Assembly (NCBI RefSeq): GCF_006540005.1
Contig: NZ_BJOC01000012.1
Span: 1 to 64,000 of the forward strand
From: Halomonas halmophila
GTDB lineage: Bacteria; Pseudomonadota; Gammaproteobacteria; Pseudomonadales; Halomonadaceae
Reading direction: 5' to 3'
DNA length: 64,000 nt
Shown: piece by piece, positions 37,070-45,774 of the stretch
Position numbering within the stretch: the first letter of the stretch is position 1
Layout of the letters: each line of letters opens with the position of its first letter
Notes under the pieces: model-generated
Seen by the model: the letters and a program-made list of their open reading frames with translations, nothing else
Databases searched by the model: none
Told to the model about the DNA's origin: nothing
Position numbers and translations under genes: made by a program

Positions 37070-38293
37070 TTATACGTAAAAATCAAGCTCTTCCAGGCTC
37101 TTGAGCAGGTCACGCAGACGGTGCGGGTCATCGCCCTTGAAGTAGGTCAGCCCCCAGTGGGTGCCGAAGGCCGTGCGCTTGGTGACCGTTTCCTGCACGG
37201 GCGGGGTCAGCTCGTGGGACTCGAAGTAGGGGTGATCCTCGACCTGCTCGGGGATTTCCAGGCGGCTTACCACGCGCAGGCGCGGATAGACCCCGAAACA
37301 ACCGGCGTAGCCATCGGCGTCGACCACTTCTTTCGGGAAGAAGGCGGCGACTTCTTCAGGCGTGGTCTTGGGATCGAAGACCAGCATGCTGGCCTGGTAG
37401 GCATTGAAGCCGTAGACCCGCTCCAGCAGCTCGAAGACCTTGAAGCCCGGTGGACGATAGGCCACCTCGCCGAAATACATCTCGCCGTCGCTGGTGACGA
37501 AATATTCCGGGTGGATCAGGCCGAAGTCGATGTCGAAGGTCTTGATCAGCTTTTCGATCTGCCGGGTGATCTGCTCGCGATAGCGTTCCAGCTCGGGAGA
37601 GGCCGGCACATACACCGAATAGCCCAGAGTGACGTACTCGGAAATGTTCAGAAAGGCGATCTTGCCGTCGTGAATCCAGGCCTCGACGGCGAACTCCCAG
37701 CCATCCAGGTGGGACTCCATCAACACCGGGAATTCCTCGTCGGGGATGGTATCGACCTCGTCCGGCGTACGAATCACGCGATGGCCAAGGCAGCCGGCCT
37801 TGTCGAAGGCCTTGAGGTGAATGGGGTCATTGGGATCGCCGTCGAGCTTGAGCAGGGTCTGGTTGACCCGCTTGAGAAAACGGATGACATCGTCCTTGTC
37901 GTGCGCCTCCTCGAAAATGCCCACGCGGATGCCGCCAAGCTGTGCCCGGCGCTTCATCAGGGCCTTGTCGCGCAGCAACAGCGACTGGCCATACAGGCGC
38001 GGGTTGTCGAGCAGCACCGAGTTGATGGCGCCTGCCCATTCGACGGTTTCCTCATAGAGCGGAATGGCCACATTCACGCCCATATCGCGCAGGGTTTCGG
38101 CGATTTCCATGGAGCGGTCGTTCAAGCGCTCGAAGTTCCAGGACACATAGGGTAGGTCGTGCTTCTGGCAGTATTCCTCGGCCCAGTCCGGCGCGACGAT
38201 GACGTAGCGACGATCGAACTTCTCGGCGGCCTCGATGGCATTCAGGCTCCAGCCCAGCAGGGCGATATACCCCTTGTTGGGATCCTTCTGCAT
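37070..38293 (-). CDS. ATP-grasp ligase of unknown substrate
   Basis: A 407-residue ATP-grasp enzyme. The central domain has the nucleotide Lys segment (HLKAFDKAGCLG, K161), the adenine/Mg region ESHLDGWEFAVEAW (193-206) and the metal-binding end FGEVAYRPPG (274-283), a variant of the usual E-x-N-x-R motif. The layout resembles amino-acid or dipeptide ligases of the carnosine-synthase/PurK-like group, which join a carboxylate to an amine through an acyl phosphate. The ATG at 38293 follows GGAGGTG at a good distance; the frame is open 22 codons upstream. It is first in a two-gene operon with the 682-residue protein and divergent from ffs. Substrate unknown. Confidence 0.88.
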   Translation of the reverse strand: MQKDPNKGYIALLGWSLNAIEAAEKFDRRYVIVAPDWAEEYCQKHDLPYVSWNFERLNDRSMEIAETLRDMGVNVAIPLYEETVEWAGAINSVLLDNPRLYGQSLLLRDKALMKRRAQLGGIRVGIFEEAHDKDDVIRFLKRVNQTLLKLDGDPNDPIHLKAFDKAGCLGHRVIRTPDEVDTIPDEEFPVLMESHLDGWEFAVEAWIHDGKIAFLNISEYVTLGYSVYVPASPELERYREQITRQIEKLIKTFDIDFGLIHPEYFVTSDGEMYFGEVAYRPPGFKVFELLERVYGFNAYQASMLVFDPKTTPEEVAAFFPKEVVDADGYAGCFGVYPRLRVVSRLEIPEQVEDHPYFESHELTPPVQETVTKRTAFGTHWGLTYFKGDDPHRLRDLLKSLEELDFYV

Positions 38294-38421
38294 AGACACC
38301 TCCACGGTGTTAACAACACGATGCCGTCTCTGCGGCGGGTATTTGCCAATATCCAGCATAGTGTGTTCGGAGGGGAAAGACCGCCGAAGCCGTCAACGCA
38401 GCGATTTCTGCCGCCGATGGC

Positions 38422-38450
38422 TTGCCCACGGGCACCACGCTTGTTATATT
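38422..38450 (+). promoter_or_regulatory. Promoter of the SRP RNA gene
   Basis: TTGCCC (38422-38427) and TATATT (38445-38450) are separated by exactly 17 bases. The expected start near 38457 gives a 5' leader of about 55 bases before the mature RNA, consistent with processing of the 4.5S precursor. Confidence 0.65.
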
Positions 38451-38511
38451 GCGCACCGCTCGACACGGCCTGATGCCGCGACGAGTTCGACATCAAAAAT
38501 CTGTCGTCTGT

Positions 38512-38621
38512 GGTGGCCCCGTCGGTCCTCCCGCAACGCGAAATCGCAAACCCCGCCAGGCCCGGAAGGGAGCAACGGTAGTGATGGAGGCGTGTGCCGG
38601 GATGTGGCTGTCGGGGCCGCC
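38512..38621 (+). ncRNA. ffs: 4.5S signal recognition particle RNA
   Basis: This is the small bacterial SRP RNA. The conserved core CAGGCCCGGAAGGGAGCAAC (SRP54/Ffh-binding loop with the GGAA tetraloop) is at about 38557-38576, and GCGTGTGCCGGGATGTGGCTG and TCCTCCCGCAACGC match the flanking E. coli strands. The ends GGTGGCCCCG and CGGGGCCGCC pair to close the hairpin, giving about 110 nt, like E. coli (114 nt). With Ffh it targets nascent inner membrane proteins. In many gammaproteobacteria ffs lies directly before dnaX; here about 4.9 kb separates them. Confidence 0.95.
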
Positions 38622-38898
38622 TCCATATTGGGCCACTGAATGACCGAAGCGCTATTTCACTCCCCGGTGCCGCTTCAATCCCCCGATGGCTACCCGCTTT
38701 CGTTTACCTGACTTTTTACTCGACACCCTCTGCGTTGGCAGTCCTCTGTTCTGTTAGAGCGATGCTTGATGCCTGTCTCGTCCACGGTGGCGCGCGTCAC
38801 CGGCAACCATCCAAGCCAGCCTTGATGCAACGAAATAGCGGTCTCACTATCCAAGGCAGTAGTGAATCCCTAATCCGCAGTCCCCGATGGAGGACGTG

Positions 38899-39624
38899 AT
38901 GAACGCCCAGATGATTCTCAAGCAGTTGATGAAGCAGGCCGGCAGCGGTTCCGGTTCCCGGTCGTCCGGCGGCAATGATCTCAAGGGCATGGTCGACAGC
39001 CTGTCGTCTCAGCTGAGTGGCAGCGGCAGTGGCAGCGGCAAGAGTGGCGGCCAGTCCGGCGGCTTCGACCCCAAGCAACTGCTGGGCGGTGGGGCCCTGG
39101 GCATGCTGGTGGGCTCCAAGCGCGGCCGCCAGATGGGCGGCAAGGCGCTCAAGTATGGCGCCATCGCCGGTGTCGGCATGCTGGCCTGGAAGGCCTGGCA
39201 GAATTCCCGGGGTGGTTCCGGCGGTGACGAAACCCGCGAGGGCAAGCCGGTGGAGCAGCTCGAGGCCAACCAGCAGGAGGAGCGCAGCCTGGAGCTGCTT
39301 CAGGCGATGATCATGGCTGCCCGGGCCGATGGTCATATCGACGGCCAGGAGCGCGCCATGCTGGCCGAACAGATCGACGAGTTGGGCGCCGACGACGAAC
39401 TGCACCAGTGGGTCGAGCAGCAACTGCAGGCGCCGCTGGATGCCGAGGCCCTGGCGCAGCAGGCCGATTCGCCGCAGGCCGCGCGCGAGATGTACCTGGT
39501 CAGCGTCGCCATCATCGACGACCAGAATGCCATGGAGCGGGCCTGGCTCGACCAGCTGGCCACGGCCCTGAACCTCGACGACGCGCTCAAGCAGGAGCTC
39601 GAACAGCAGGCGGTCGCTTCCTGA
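38899..39624 (+). CDS. YebE-like DUF533/TerB-fold membrane protein
   Basis: A 241-residue protein with a Ser/Gly-rich low-complexity N-terminus, one membrane segment (KYGAIAGVGMLAWKAW, near residue 95) and a C-terminal helical TerB-like domain that starts with an acidic metal-site-like ARADGHIDGQERAML. This is the layout of E. coli YebE and other DUF533 proteins, whose function is unknown but which respond to envelope stress. The ATG at 38899 is five bases after GGAGG; an ATG at 38887 overlaps that Shine-Dalgarno and is rejected. The 277 bases between ffs and this gene contain no recognisable feature. Confidence 0.83.
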   Translation: MNAQMILKQLMKQAGSGSGSRSSGGNDLKGMVDSLSSQLSGSGSGSGKSGGQSGGFDPKQLLGGGALGMLVGSKRGRQMGGKALKYGAIAGVGMLAWKAWQNSRGGSGGDETREGKPVEQLEANQQEERSLELLQAMIMAARADGHIDGQERAMLAEQIDELGADDELHQWVEQQLQAPLDAEALAQQADSPQAAREMYLVSVAIIDDQNAMERAWLDQLATALNLDDALKQELEQQAVAS

Positions 39625-39694
39625 ATTCCCCCGGTGGCGCTATCCTATAGGGCTTTGTGAGCCGATGAATCAGCCCTGAAGGACGCCTGCCCCG

Positions 39695-40735
39695 ATGTTG
39701 ACCTTTCACACCGCCGCCACCCAGCTGCGCCAGGCGCGCACCGAGCTGGATGGCGGCGTTCTTGTTGCCCCTTACGAGTGCCCCGAGCGGGTCGACCTGG
39801 TGCTCAAGCGCATTCAGCAAGCCAGCCTGGGCGAGGTGCGTGAGCCGGAGGCCTTCGGTCTCGAGCCGGTGCTGGCCATTCATGACCCGGACTATGTGCA
39901 GTTTCTCGCCGAGTGCTGGGAGCAGTGGTGTGCCCTGGGGCGAAAGGGCGAGGCGATCGCCTGGATCTGGCCGACGCGCACCATGCCGGGGGATGTCATC
40001 CCGGATCATCTGGATGGCCGGCTCGGCCACTATGCGCTTTCGGCGGATACCTCGATCTGTGCGGGGACCTTCGAGGCCGCCCAGGCCAGCAAGGACATCG
40101 CGCTTTCCACCGTGCGCCACAGCCTGACCACCGGTGAACCGGCCTTCGGCCTGTGCCGGCCACCCGGGCATCATGCTGCCAGCGATCAGTTCGGCGGTTA
40201 CTGTTTCTTCAACAATGCCGGCGTGGCCGCCCAGTACGCCCTGGACAGCGGCAAGCGCCGCGTGGCCATCCTCGATGTCGATTTTCACCACGGCAACGGC
40301 ACCCAGCAGGTCTTCTACGAGCGGGATGATGTCTTCTTCGCCTCGATTCACGGCGATCCCTGCCATTGCTTCCCGTACTTTCTGGGGCATGCCAGTGAAA
40401 CCGGACGCGGCAGGGGAGATGGCTTCAACGCCAACTATCCGCTGGCACCGGGCAGTGCGTTCGACGTCTGGGTGCAGGCGCTCGACGACGCCCTGGCGCG
40501 CCTCCGCGCGGCGGAGTGTGAACTGCTGATCGTCTCGCTGGGCGTGGATGCCTTCGAGGATGACCCGATCAGCGAGTTCAAGCTGACCAGCGACGACTTC
40601 AGCGAGATGGGCCGCCGCTTGGCCGGCCTGGGTGTACCGACCACCTTCCTCATGGAAGGCGGCTATGCCGTGGAGGCGATCGGCACCAATGTCGTCAATG
40701 TCCTGCAGGGTTTCGAAGCCGCCGAAATGGCCTGA
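39695..40735 (+). CDS. Histone-deacetylase superfamily enzyme, acetylpolyamine amidohydrolase type
   Basis: A 346-residue class II deacetylase-like hydrolase. The catalytic residues fall one position from those of Mycoplana acetylpolyamine amidohydrolase: H159 and H160 (RPPGHHA), Zn ligands D196 and H198 (DVDFHHGNG) and D285, and Y324 in EGGYA. The HGDPCHCFPYFLGHASETG loop is also of that type. It probably removes acetyl groups from acetylated polyamines or similar small amides in the cytoplasm. It stands alone, 70 bases after the YebE-like gene, and is convergent with the cation exchanger. Confidence 0.9.
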   Translation: MLTFHTAATQLRQARTELDGGVLVAPYECPERVDLVLKRIQQASLGEVREPEAFGLEPVLAIHDPDYVQFLAECWEQWCALGRKGEAIAWIWPTRTMPGDVIPDHLDGRLGHYALSADTSICAGTFEAAQASKDIALSTVRHSLTTGEPAFGLCRPPGHHAASDQFGGYCFFNNAGVAAQYALDSGKRRVAILDVDFHHGNGTQQVFYERDDVFFASIHGDPCHCFPYFLGHASETGRGRGDGFNANYPLAPGSAFDVWVQALDDALARLRAAECELLIVSLGVDAFEDDPISEFKLTSDDFSEMGRRLAGLGVPTTFLMEGGYAVEAIGTNVVNVLQGFEAAEMA

Positions 40736-40739
40736 TCGA

Positions 40740-40760
40740 CTGATGCGGTGTAAGCATCAG
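40740..40760. terminator. Hairpin between convergent genes
   Basis: CTGATGC and GCATCAG form a 7-bp stem with a 7-base loop midway between the convergent deacetylase and exchanger genes. There is no T-tract on either side, so it is at best a weak bidirectional terminator. Confidence 0.35.
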
Positions 40761-40770
40761 CCGAGCGACG

Positions 40771-41802
40771 TCAGGCCGGTGGCAGGTGGGGCACCCAGTC
40801 CAAGGCGCCGAAGCTCTCGGCCGATATCCACACGATGAAGGCCACATACAGTGTCAACAGCACTGCGCATTCCGGTTTCGAGAGCAACATCCCGGTACGC
40901 ATCATCAGGAACAGCACCACGGTGGCAGCGGTCAGGGCGCCCAGCATGGGCGCGGCCACCGAGAAGTTGACCAGGGCGCCGCCGGCGATCAGCACCCCGG
41001 CGGAGATGCAGACCAGCAAATCGAAGGTATTGCTGCCCAGCACATTGGCGATGCTGGTGATGCCGCGCCCCTGACGAGCGGCGCGAACCGACACGAAGGC
41101 ATCGGGGATCGACGTACCCGCGGCCACCACGGTAATACCCCACAGGAAGCTCGGCGTGTTGAAGATCTCACCGAAATTCAGCGCCGCCTGCACCAGCGCC
41201 TCGACGCCAACCACAATGACGATCAGCGACAGGCCAAGGCGCAGCCACTCGCGCCCCGGACGGATGTCGCTGGCATCCACGTCGGATTCATAATCCAGCG
41301 TGTCCTGATACTGCACGAAAAGGTAGAGACCGTAGAGGGCGACGGGAATCAGTGCCAACAGTGGGGTGATCTCGCCAATAATGACACCGCCGCTGCTCTT
41401 GACCGGATGATAAATGGCGGCAAAGGCAAAGGTCAGCGTCAGCACCGCCACGGCGATCATGTAGAACTGGGCTTCCTTGTAGACCAGGTCGCGATTGGCA
41501 GTCAGCTTGTGGCGGCTGGCCAGGCCCGAAAGCGCCGGGATCACCAGGATGTTGAACAGCGCCGAGCCGACGATAGCCGCCACGCCCAGCTCGAACTCGC
41601 CGTGCACCAGTGTCGAGATCACCGTGGTCGAAAGCTCCGGAAAGCTCGAGCCGACCGCTACCACGATGGCGCCCTGGACGATGTCGGGCAGGCGGTAGTA
41701 GGCCGAAAGCCGCTCGCTGGCGCGTTCGAGCAGGCCGCTGCCCCACCAGATGATGGCGGTCCCGACCAGTGCGACGAGGGTCCAGAGTAGTATAGGCGAC
41801 AT
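40771..41802 (-). CDS. Sodium/calcium exchanger family membrane protein
   Basis: A 343-residue membrane antiporter of the Ca2+:cation family (YrbG-like). Two inverted halves each carry the alpha-repeat that forms the ion site: AVGSSFPELSTTVIS near residue 50 and VAAGTSIPDAFVSVRAAR near 230, the latter followed by GSNTFDLL. About ten membrane segments are visible, with a charged cytoplasmic loop of about residues 165-190 between the halves. It likely exports Ca2+ (or exchanges Na+) across the inner membrane. It is monocistronic. Confidence 0.9.
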   Translation of the reverse strand: MSPILLWTLVALVGTAIIWWGSGLLERASERLSAYYRLPDIVQGAIVVAVGSSFPELSTTVISTLVHGEFELGVAAIVGSALFNILVIPALSGLASRHKLTANRDLVYKEAQFYMIAVAVLTLTFAFAAIYHPVKSSGGVIIGEITPLLALIPVALYGLYLFVQYQDTLDYESDVDASDIRPGREWLRLGLSLIVIVVGVEALVQAALNFGEIFNTPSFLWGITVVAAGTSIPDAFVSVRAARQGRGITSIANVLGSNTFDLLVCISAGVLIAGGALVNFSVAAPMLGALTAATVVLFLMMRTGMLLSKPECAVLLTLYVAFIVWISAESFGALDWVPHLPPA

Positions 41803-41848
41803 GAGTGCGGTCCTTGCGTGGTTCTGTGTGGGTCAGCGACGTTGGGGT

Positions 41849-42022
41849 TTACATCAAAAACGGGCTGGGCTGCCCGTGACTTGAGATGGACAGATGCTTG
41901 ATGGCCCGGGTGGCAGCCACGTGCAGCAGGGCCCGTTCATTGACTTCACGCTGTCGTTTCTCCACCGGATCTTCGGTTCGCACAGTGTAGCGGGCGGGGA
42001 TGACACCCTCGTTGACGCACAT
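41849..42022 (-). pseudogene. C-terminal remnant of a UvrD/Rep-type DNA helicase
   Basis: A 57-codon frame on the minus strand ends in TAA at 41849. It encodes the extreme C-terminus of a superfamily I helicase: ERALLHVAATRA is motif VI (Q-RLLYVALTRA type) and the tail SSHGQPSPFL is the usual end of UvrD-like proteins in this group. The rest of the helicase (some 600 or more residues) is missing; upstream sequence does not continue the homology in any frame. It marks deletion or replacement of a larger gene at this place. Confidence 0.75.
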
Positions 42023-42440
42023 TAAGTTTGGCCGGTCGCACGCAGATAGTCCTGCAAGCTCAGCTGGAGTTAATGGGCGACGAGGCGTGGCGGCATGCAG
42101 GATTCTTCCACATATCCAAGGCGTTTGGCGAAGCCATTCAAGCTACCAGATTTAGTTCGGTGTGTTGAGCTGGCTTAAAGCAGGATGGTCTAGAATGGTG
42201 CTCATCCTGAACTTATGCATATAAGTGGATACAGGAAGTCCCCAAAAATATAATTCAATGCTGCACATTTGCCTCATCGGTCGCCAGTGGTCTCCATCAT
42301 GCAATGGCCGCCTGGCGGTAGAAAGCGTTACCGGCTCACGCCCTGGCATGCGCCAACCCGCAGGGGCGCGCTCTGGTCATTGGCCCCGCCACCGCGCCTG
42401 TGGAATACTGAGTTCAAGTTCAACCAGACAGATTACTACC
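42023..42440. other. Non-coding, lower-GC stretch with small palindromes
   Basis: No gene is recognised. The stretch is less GC-rich than its surroundings. CAGGATG/CATCCTG (42181-42187 and 42203-42209) forms a hairpin, and ACTTATGCATATAAGT (42211-42226) is a palindrome with 6-base arms; both precede the pRiA4b-type gene by about 215-260 bases. A short open stretch ending at a TAA near 42023 on the minus strand may be debris of another inserted gene. It probably represents decayed mobile or accessory DNA. Confidence 0.45.
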
Positions 42441-43169
42441 ATGCCGGATATCCAACTTCGCATCGAGCTGCTCGACACCGACCCACTGGTCTGGCGGCGC
42501 ATCCTCGTGCCCGAGCAGATAACCCTGCAACGCCTGCACACCGTGATCCAGGCCGCCATGGGCTGGGAGGACTACCATCTCTTCGAGTTCGAGTGCAATG
42601 GCCGATATTACGGCGAGCCCGACGAGTGGGGTGACAGGCCCATCGCCATGGCGCGCAACGCTCAGCTCAAGCGCATCGCCGCCCGGGCTCCGGACAACAC
42701 CTTCCACTACATGTACGACTTCGGTGATGGCTGGGAACACCGCATCACGGTGGAAGCCACCGGCCTTGAAGAAACCGACCCCTGCCCGCGATTGATCGAC
42801 GGCGCCATGGCCTGCCCGCTGGAAGACATCGGCGGTATCCCCGGCTATGAAGCGCTCAAGATCGCCGCCGCCGGGGGAGACGACGAGCATGGCAAGATGG
42901 TACTGGAAGCTCTGGAAGACCACTTCGACCCGTACCTACTGGATGAAGACGAGATCGACTTCATGCTCGAGCATATCCAGGCCGGTTTTCGCCGCGGCGG
43001 GCGCTCGAAGGTGGAGCGCGACGCCAACGTGGCCAAGCGCGAAGTGAGAAATCCAAGACGAGGCCGAGGCAGTCCCTTTGACGCCATGCTCGAAGCGCAG
43101 GGCATTTATAACGTCGAGGAGCTGATGCAGGCAGTGCAGGCGGAGATCGACAAGAACCGCGATAAGTAG
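42441..43169 (+). CDS. Plasmid pRiA4b ORF-3 family protein
   Basis: A 242-residue protein of the pRiA4b ORF-3/IS1096 TnpR-like family. Diagnostic features are LRIELLDTDPLVWRRILVP at the N-terminus, WEDYHLFEF near residue 45, the FHYMYDFGDGWEHRI core near residue 90 and the PLEDIGGIPGYE segment. The function of the family is unknown; members are frequent on plasmids and beside transposons. The ATG at 42441 begins the homology but has no clear ribosome-binding site; the open frame reaches back to 42225 without support. Its neighbour is a helicase remnant, in keeping with an accessory patch. Confidence 0.85.
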   Translation: MPDIQLRIELLDTDPLVWRRILVPEQITLQRLHTVIQAAMGWEDYHLFEFECNGRYYGEPDEWGDRPIAMARNAQLKRIAARAPDNTFHYMYDFGDGWEHRITVEATGLEETDPCPRLIDGAMACPLEDIGGIPGYEALKIAAAGGDDEHGKMVLEALEDHFDPYLLDEDEIDFMLEHIQAGFRRGGRSKVERDANVAKREVRNPRRGRGSPFDAMLEAQGIYNVEELMQAVQAEIDKNRDK

Positions 43170-43295
43170 CTTCCTTAGGAGTTGTTGTCCATCAAAGTTC
43201 AGCATGAAGCAGAAGATGAGAGTTTCCGAGTGCTAATACAGGCCGGCCCATGCAACCACTGAATGGATAGCCAGGCGATTTTTCAACCCGGGTAG

Positions 43296-43388
43296 TGTTC
43301 GGGCCAGGGCTATCGCCGTTAAGCATTGTCGCTCGGGCTGTACCCGGCGCTCCTCGCCAGATCCAACTGCGATAGCCCTGGTGTTCGG
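43296..43388. mobile_element. MITE-like element with 13-bp perfect inverted repeats
   Basis: CCAGGGCTATCGC (43304-43316) and GCGATAGCCCTGG (43369-43381) are perfect inverted repeats enclosing 52 bases. Immediately outside lies GTGTTCGG on both sides (43295-43302 and 43381-43388), a direct repeat that looks like a target-site duplication. The interior has no gene. The element sits between the pRiA4b-type gene and the dnaX promoter. It may also fold as a long hairpin in RNA. Element family not recognised. Confidence 0.6.
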
Positions 43389-43398
43389 CTGTGATGCT

Positions 43399-43426
43399 TT
43401 GCGCCCCGGTCGCCACCCGGTAGAAT
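43399..43426 (+). promoter_or_regulatory. Putative promoter of dnaX
   Basis: TTGCGC (43399-43404) and TAGAAT (43421-43426) are 16 bases apart, about 88 bases before the dnaX start and directly after the MITE-like element. The -10 is good and the -35 is weak. Confidence 0.45.
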
Positions 43427-43513
43427 GCCGTGACTTACTCGCGATTCGCCGTGGTCGGCGGGTCAGATCGTACTTGGCTGTGAGCCAGCCCCGCTGCAAG
43501 GATTCCGAGCCGC

Positions 43514-45658
43514 ATGAGCTATCAGGTACTGGCCCGCAAGTGGCGGCCGCGCACCTTTCATGAATTGGTCGGGCAGGAGCATGTGCAACGTGCCCTGGTC
43601 AATGCGCTGGATCAGGGGCGGCTGCACCATGCTTATCTGTTCACCGGCACCCGTGGGGTGGGCAAGACCACCCTGGCGCGGATTCTGGCCAAGTGCCTGA
43701 ACTGCACGGCGGGCGGGCCGGGCGACGAGGCGGTGACCTCGCAGCCGTGTGGCGAGTGCTCGAATTGCCAGGCCATCGATGATGGCCGCTTCGTCGATCT
43801 GCTCGAGGTCGATGCGGCCTCGCGCACCAAGGTCGAGGATACCCGCGAGCTGCTCGACAACGTGCAGTACGCGCCGACCCAGGGGCGCTACAAGGTGTAC
43901 CTCATCGACGAGGTACACATGCTCTCCACCAGCAGTTTCAATGCGCTGCTCAAGACGCTGGAAGAGCCGCCGCCGCATGTGAAGTTCCTGCTGGCCACCA
44001 CCGACCCGCAGAAACTGCCGCCCACGGTGCTGTCGCGCTGCCTGCAGTTCACCCTCAAGCACATGCCCCCCGAGCGCATCGTCGGCCACCTCTCCATGGT
44101 GCTCGAGGCCGAGGGCGTGTCCTTCGAGGAGAGTGCCCTGTGGCTGCTGGGCAAGGCGGCGGAAGGCTCGATGCGCGATGCCATGAGCCTGACGGATCAG
44201 GCGATTGCCTTCGGCCAGGGCGAGATTCGTCACGCCGATGTGGCGGCCATGCTGGGTACCCTGGACCATCGCCATGTGCTGGCGCTGATCGAGGCGCTGG
44301 CCGAGGCGGATGCCGCCCGGCTGTTGTCCGAGGTCGCGGCCCTGGCCGAACAGGGGCCGGATTTTGCCGCCGTGCTGGATGACGTGACGGGCATTCTGCA
44401 TCGGTTGGCGATTGCCCAGATGGTGCCGGATGCCGTGGATAACGGCCATGGCGATCGCGATGACCTGCTGGCACTGGCGGCGCGCTTTACCGCCGAGGAT
44501 ATTCAGCTGTATTACCAGATCGGTGTTCAGGGCCGCGGCGACATGGGCCATGCGCCGGATCTGCGCACTGCTCTGGAGATGACGCTGCTGCGCATGCTGG
44601 CTTTCCGCCCGCAGGGCGTGCCCAAGCCGGCGCAGACGCCGCTGCCCATGTGTGGTGAGGGGGGCAGTGGCTCGCATGGTGGGTCGTCCACTGGCGGGGA
44701 GACGGCGCCGGCTAGCGGCGCTTCAGGCGGCGAGACGCCGGCCGAGGCGCAGCCGTCGTCGCAAGCCCCCGAGCCGCAGGCGCCGTCGGCATCTTCATCC
44801 ACTACGGAGCCCGAGGCCGAGGGAACGCCGGAGCCGGAAGCCGAGCCGGCCGCCCCTGCCGCCGAAGCTGCTCCGCCTGCGACCACGCCGCCCTGGGAGG
44901 ATCTGCCGGAGGAGGCGAACGCGGATGCCTCGCCGGCTGAGGCCGTGGCAGCGCCCGCGGAGGACATGGCGGAAATCGGCATGGCGGCCGCCGATGAAGC
45001 GCCGGACGCCGGACCGCCGCTGGAGCCGAGCGATGCACCGGCGGCTCTGGACGATACTCAACCGGCAGTCGAGCCTGACGCCGACCCCACACCCGTGGCG
45101 GATTCGGCGGGGCAAGCCGCGCCCGAGCCGGCGGCCGGCCTCGCTGACGAGCCCGAGCCCCAGCCGGCCAGCGCGGTAGAGCCCGAGGCAACGCCGGTGG
45201 CCGACGCTGCGCCCGCAGACGAAGAGCCCGCCTCCGTGGAGGCTTCCGGCAGCCGGCTGACGCATGAGGACTGGCTGGCACGCTTCGATGCCCTGGGGCT
45301 TTCCGGGTTGACGCGCAACCTGGCAGCGCATTGCATGGTCGAAAACGATGACGGCGAGACGCTGCAGTTGCGCCTGGACCCGAGCCAGGCGGCGATGCAA
45401 GCCGAGGTGCATGTCGAGCGGATTCGCGAGGCACTGGCCGCGGCGGGCTTCGAGCGTCGCCTGGAAATCGCCGATGGCGAACTGGCCGCGGGCAGCGAGA
45501 CTCCCAAGCAGCAGGCCGATCGCCTGGCGGCCGAGCGTCATGGCGAGGCGGTTGAAGCCTTGCGCGCCGACCCCCATGTCAAGAAATTGGAGCAGGCATT
45601 CGGTGCCCAACTGATCGAGGCATCCGTCAAGCCGGTCACGGAGCCTGCCCGCCGCTGA
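43514..45658 (+). CDS. dnaX: DNA polymerase III clamp-loader subunits tau/gamma
   Basis: A 714-residue clamp-loader ATPase. Walker A is GTRGVGKTT (residues 45-53), followed by the four-Cys zinc module (C-LNC...CGEC-NC), Walker B LIDEVHML, the SRC sensor (LSRC) and the clamp-loader collar to about residue 375. A long Pro/Ala/Glu-rich linker runs from about 380 to 575, and the C-terminal domain that binds DnaB and the polymerase follows. The A-rich slippery site used in E. coli to make gamma is absent; a GAG GGG GGC stretch at 44657-44665 is a weak alternative. ybaB and recR follow, the usual operon order. Confidence 0.95.
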   Translation: MSYQVLARKWRPRTFHELVGQEHVQRALVNALDQGRLHHAYLFTGTRGVGKTTLARILAKCLNCTAGGPGDEAVTSQPCGECSNCQAIDDGRFVDLLEVDAASRTKVEDTRELLDNVQYAPTQGRYKVYLIDEVHMLSTSSFNALLKTLEEPPPHVKFLLATTDPQKLPPTVLSRCLQFTLKHMPPERIVGHLSMVLEAEGVSFEESALWLLGKAAEGSMRDAMSLTDQAIAFGQGEIRHADVAAMLGTLDHRHVLALIEALAEADAARLLSEVAALAEQGPDFAAVLDDVTGILHRLAIAQMVPDAVDNGHGDRDDLLALAARFTAEDIQLYYQIGVQGRGDMGHAPDLRTALEMTLLRMLAFRPQGVPKPAQTPLPMCGEGGSGSHGGSSTGGETAPASGASGGETPAEAQPSSQAPEPQAPSASSSTTEPEAEGTPEPEAEPAAPAAEAAPPATTPPWEDLPEEANADASPAEAVAAPAEDMAEIGMAAADEAPDAGPPLEPSDAPAALDDTQPAVEPDADPTPVADSAGQAAPEPAAGLADEPEPQPASAVEPEATPVADAAPADEEPASVEASGSRLTHEDWLARFDALGLSGLTRNLAAHCMVENDDGETLQLRLDPSQAAMQAEVHVERIREALAAAGFERRLEIADGELAAGSETPKQQADRLAAERHGEAVEALRADPHVKKLEQAFGAQLIEASVKPVTEPARR

Positions 45659-45774
45659 AACAGGCCCTGTTCAGGCAGAGCAGGTGCTCCGCTGCAGGGA
45701 AGGGCGACAGATTACCTGGCGGCGCTGGCCCCACCGGCCGACGACGCCACCATTTGAACGATGAGGATACCGCC

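Noticed and set aside
42225..42440. Upstream extension of the pRiA4b ORF-3 gene
   Set aside because: Family homology starts at 42441; the extension has no recognisable sequence and covers a lower-GC non-coding stretch.
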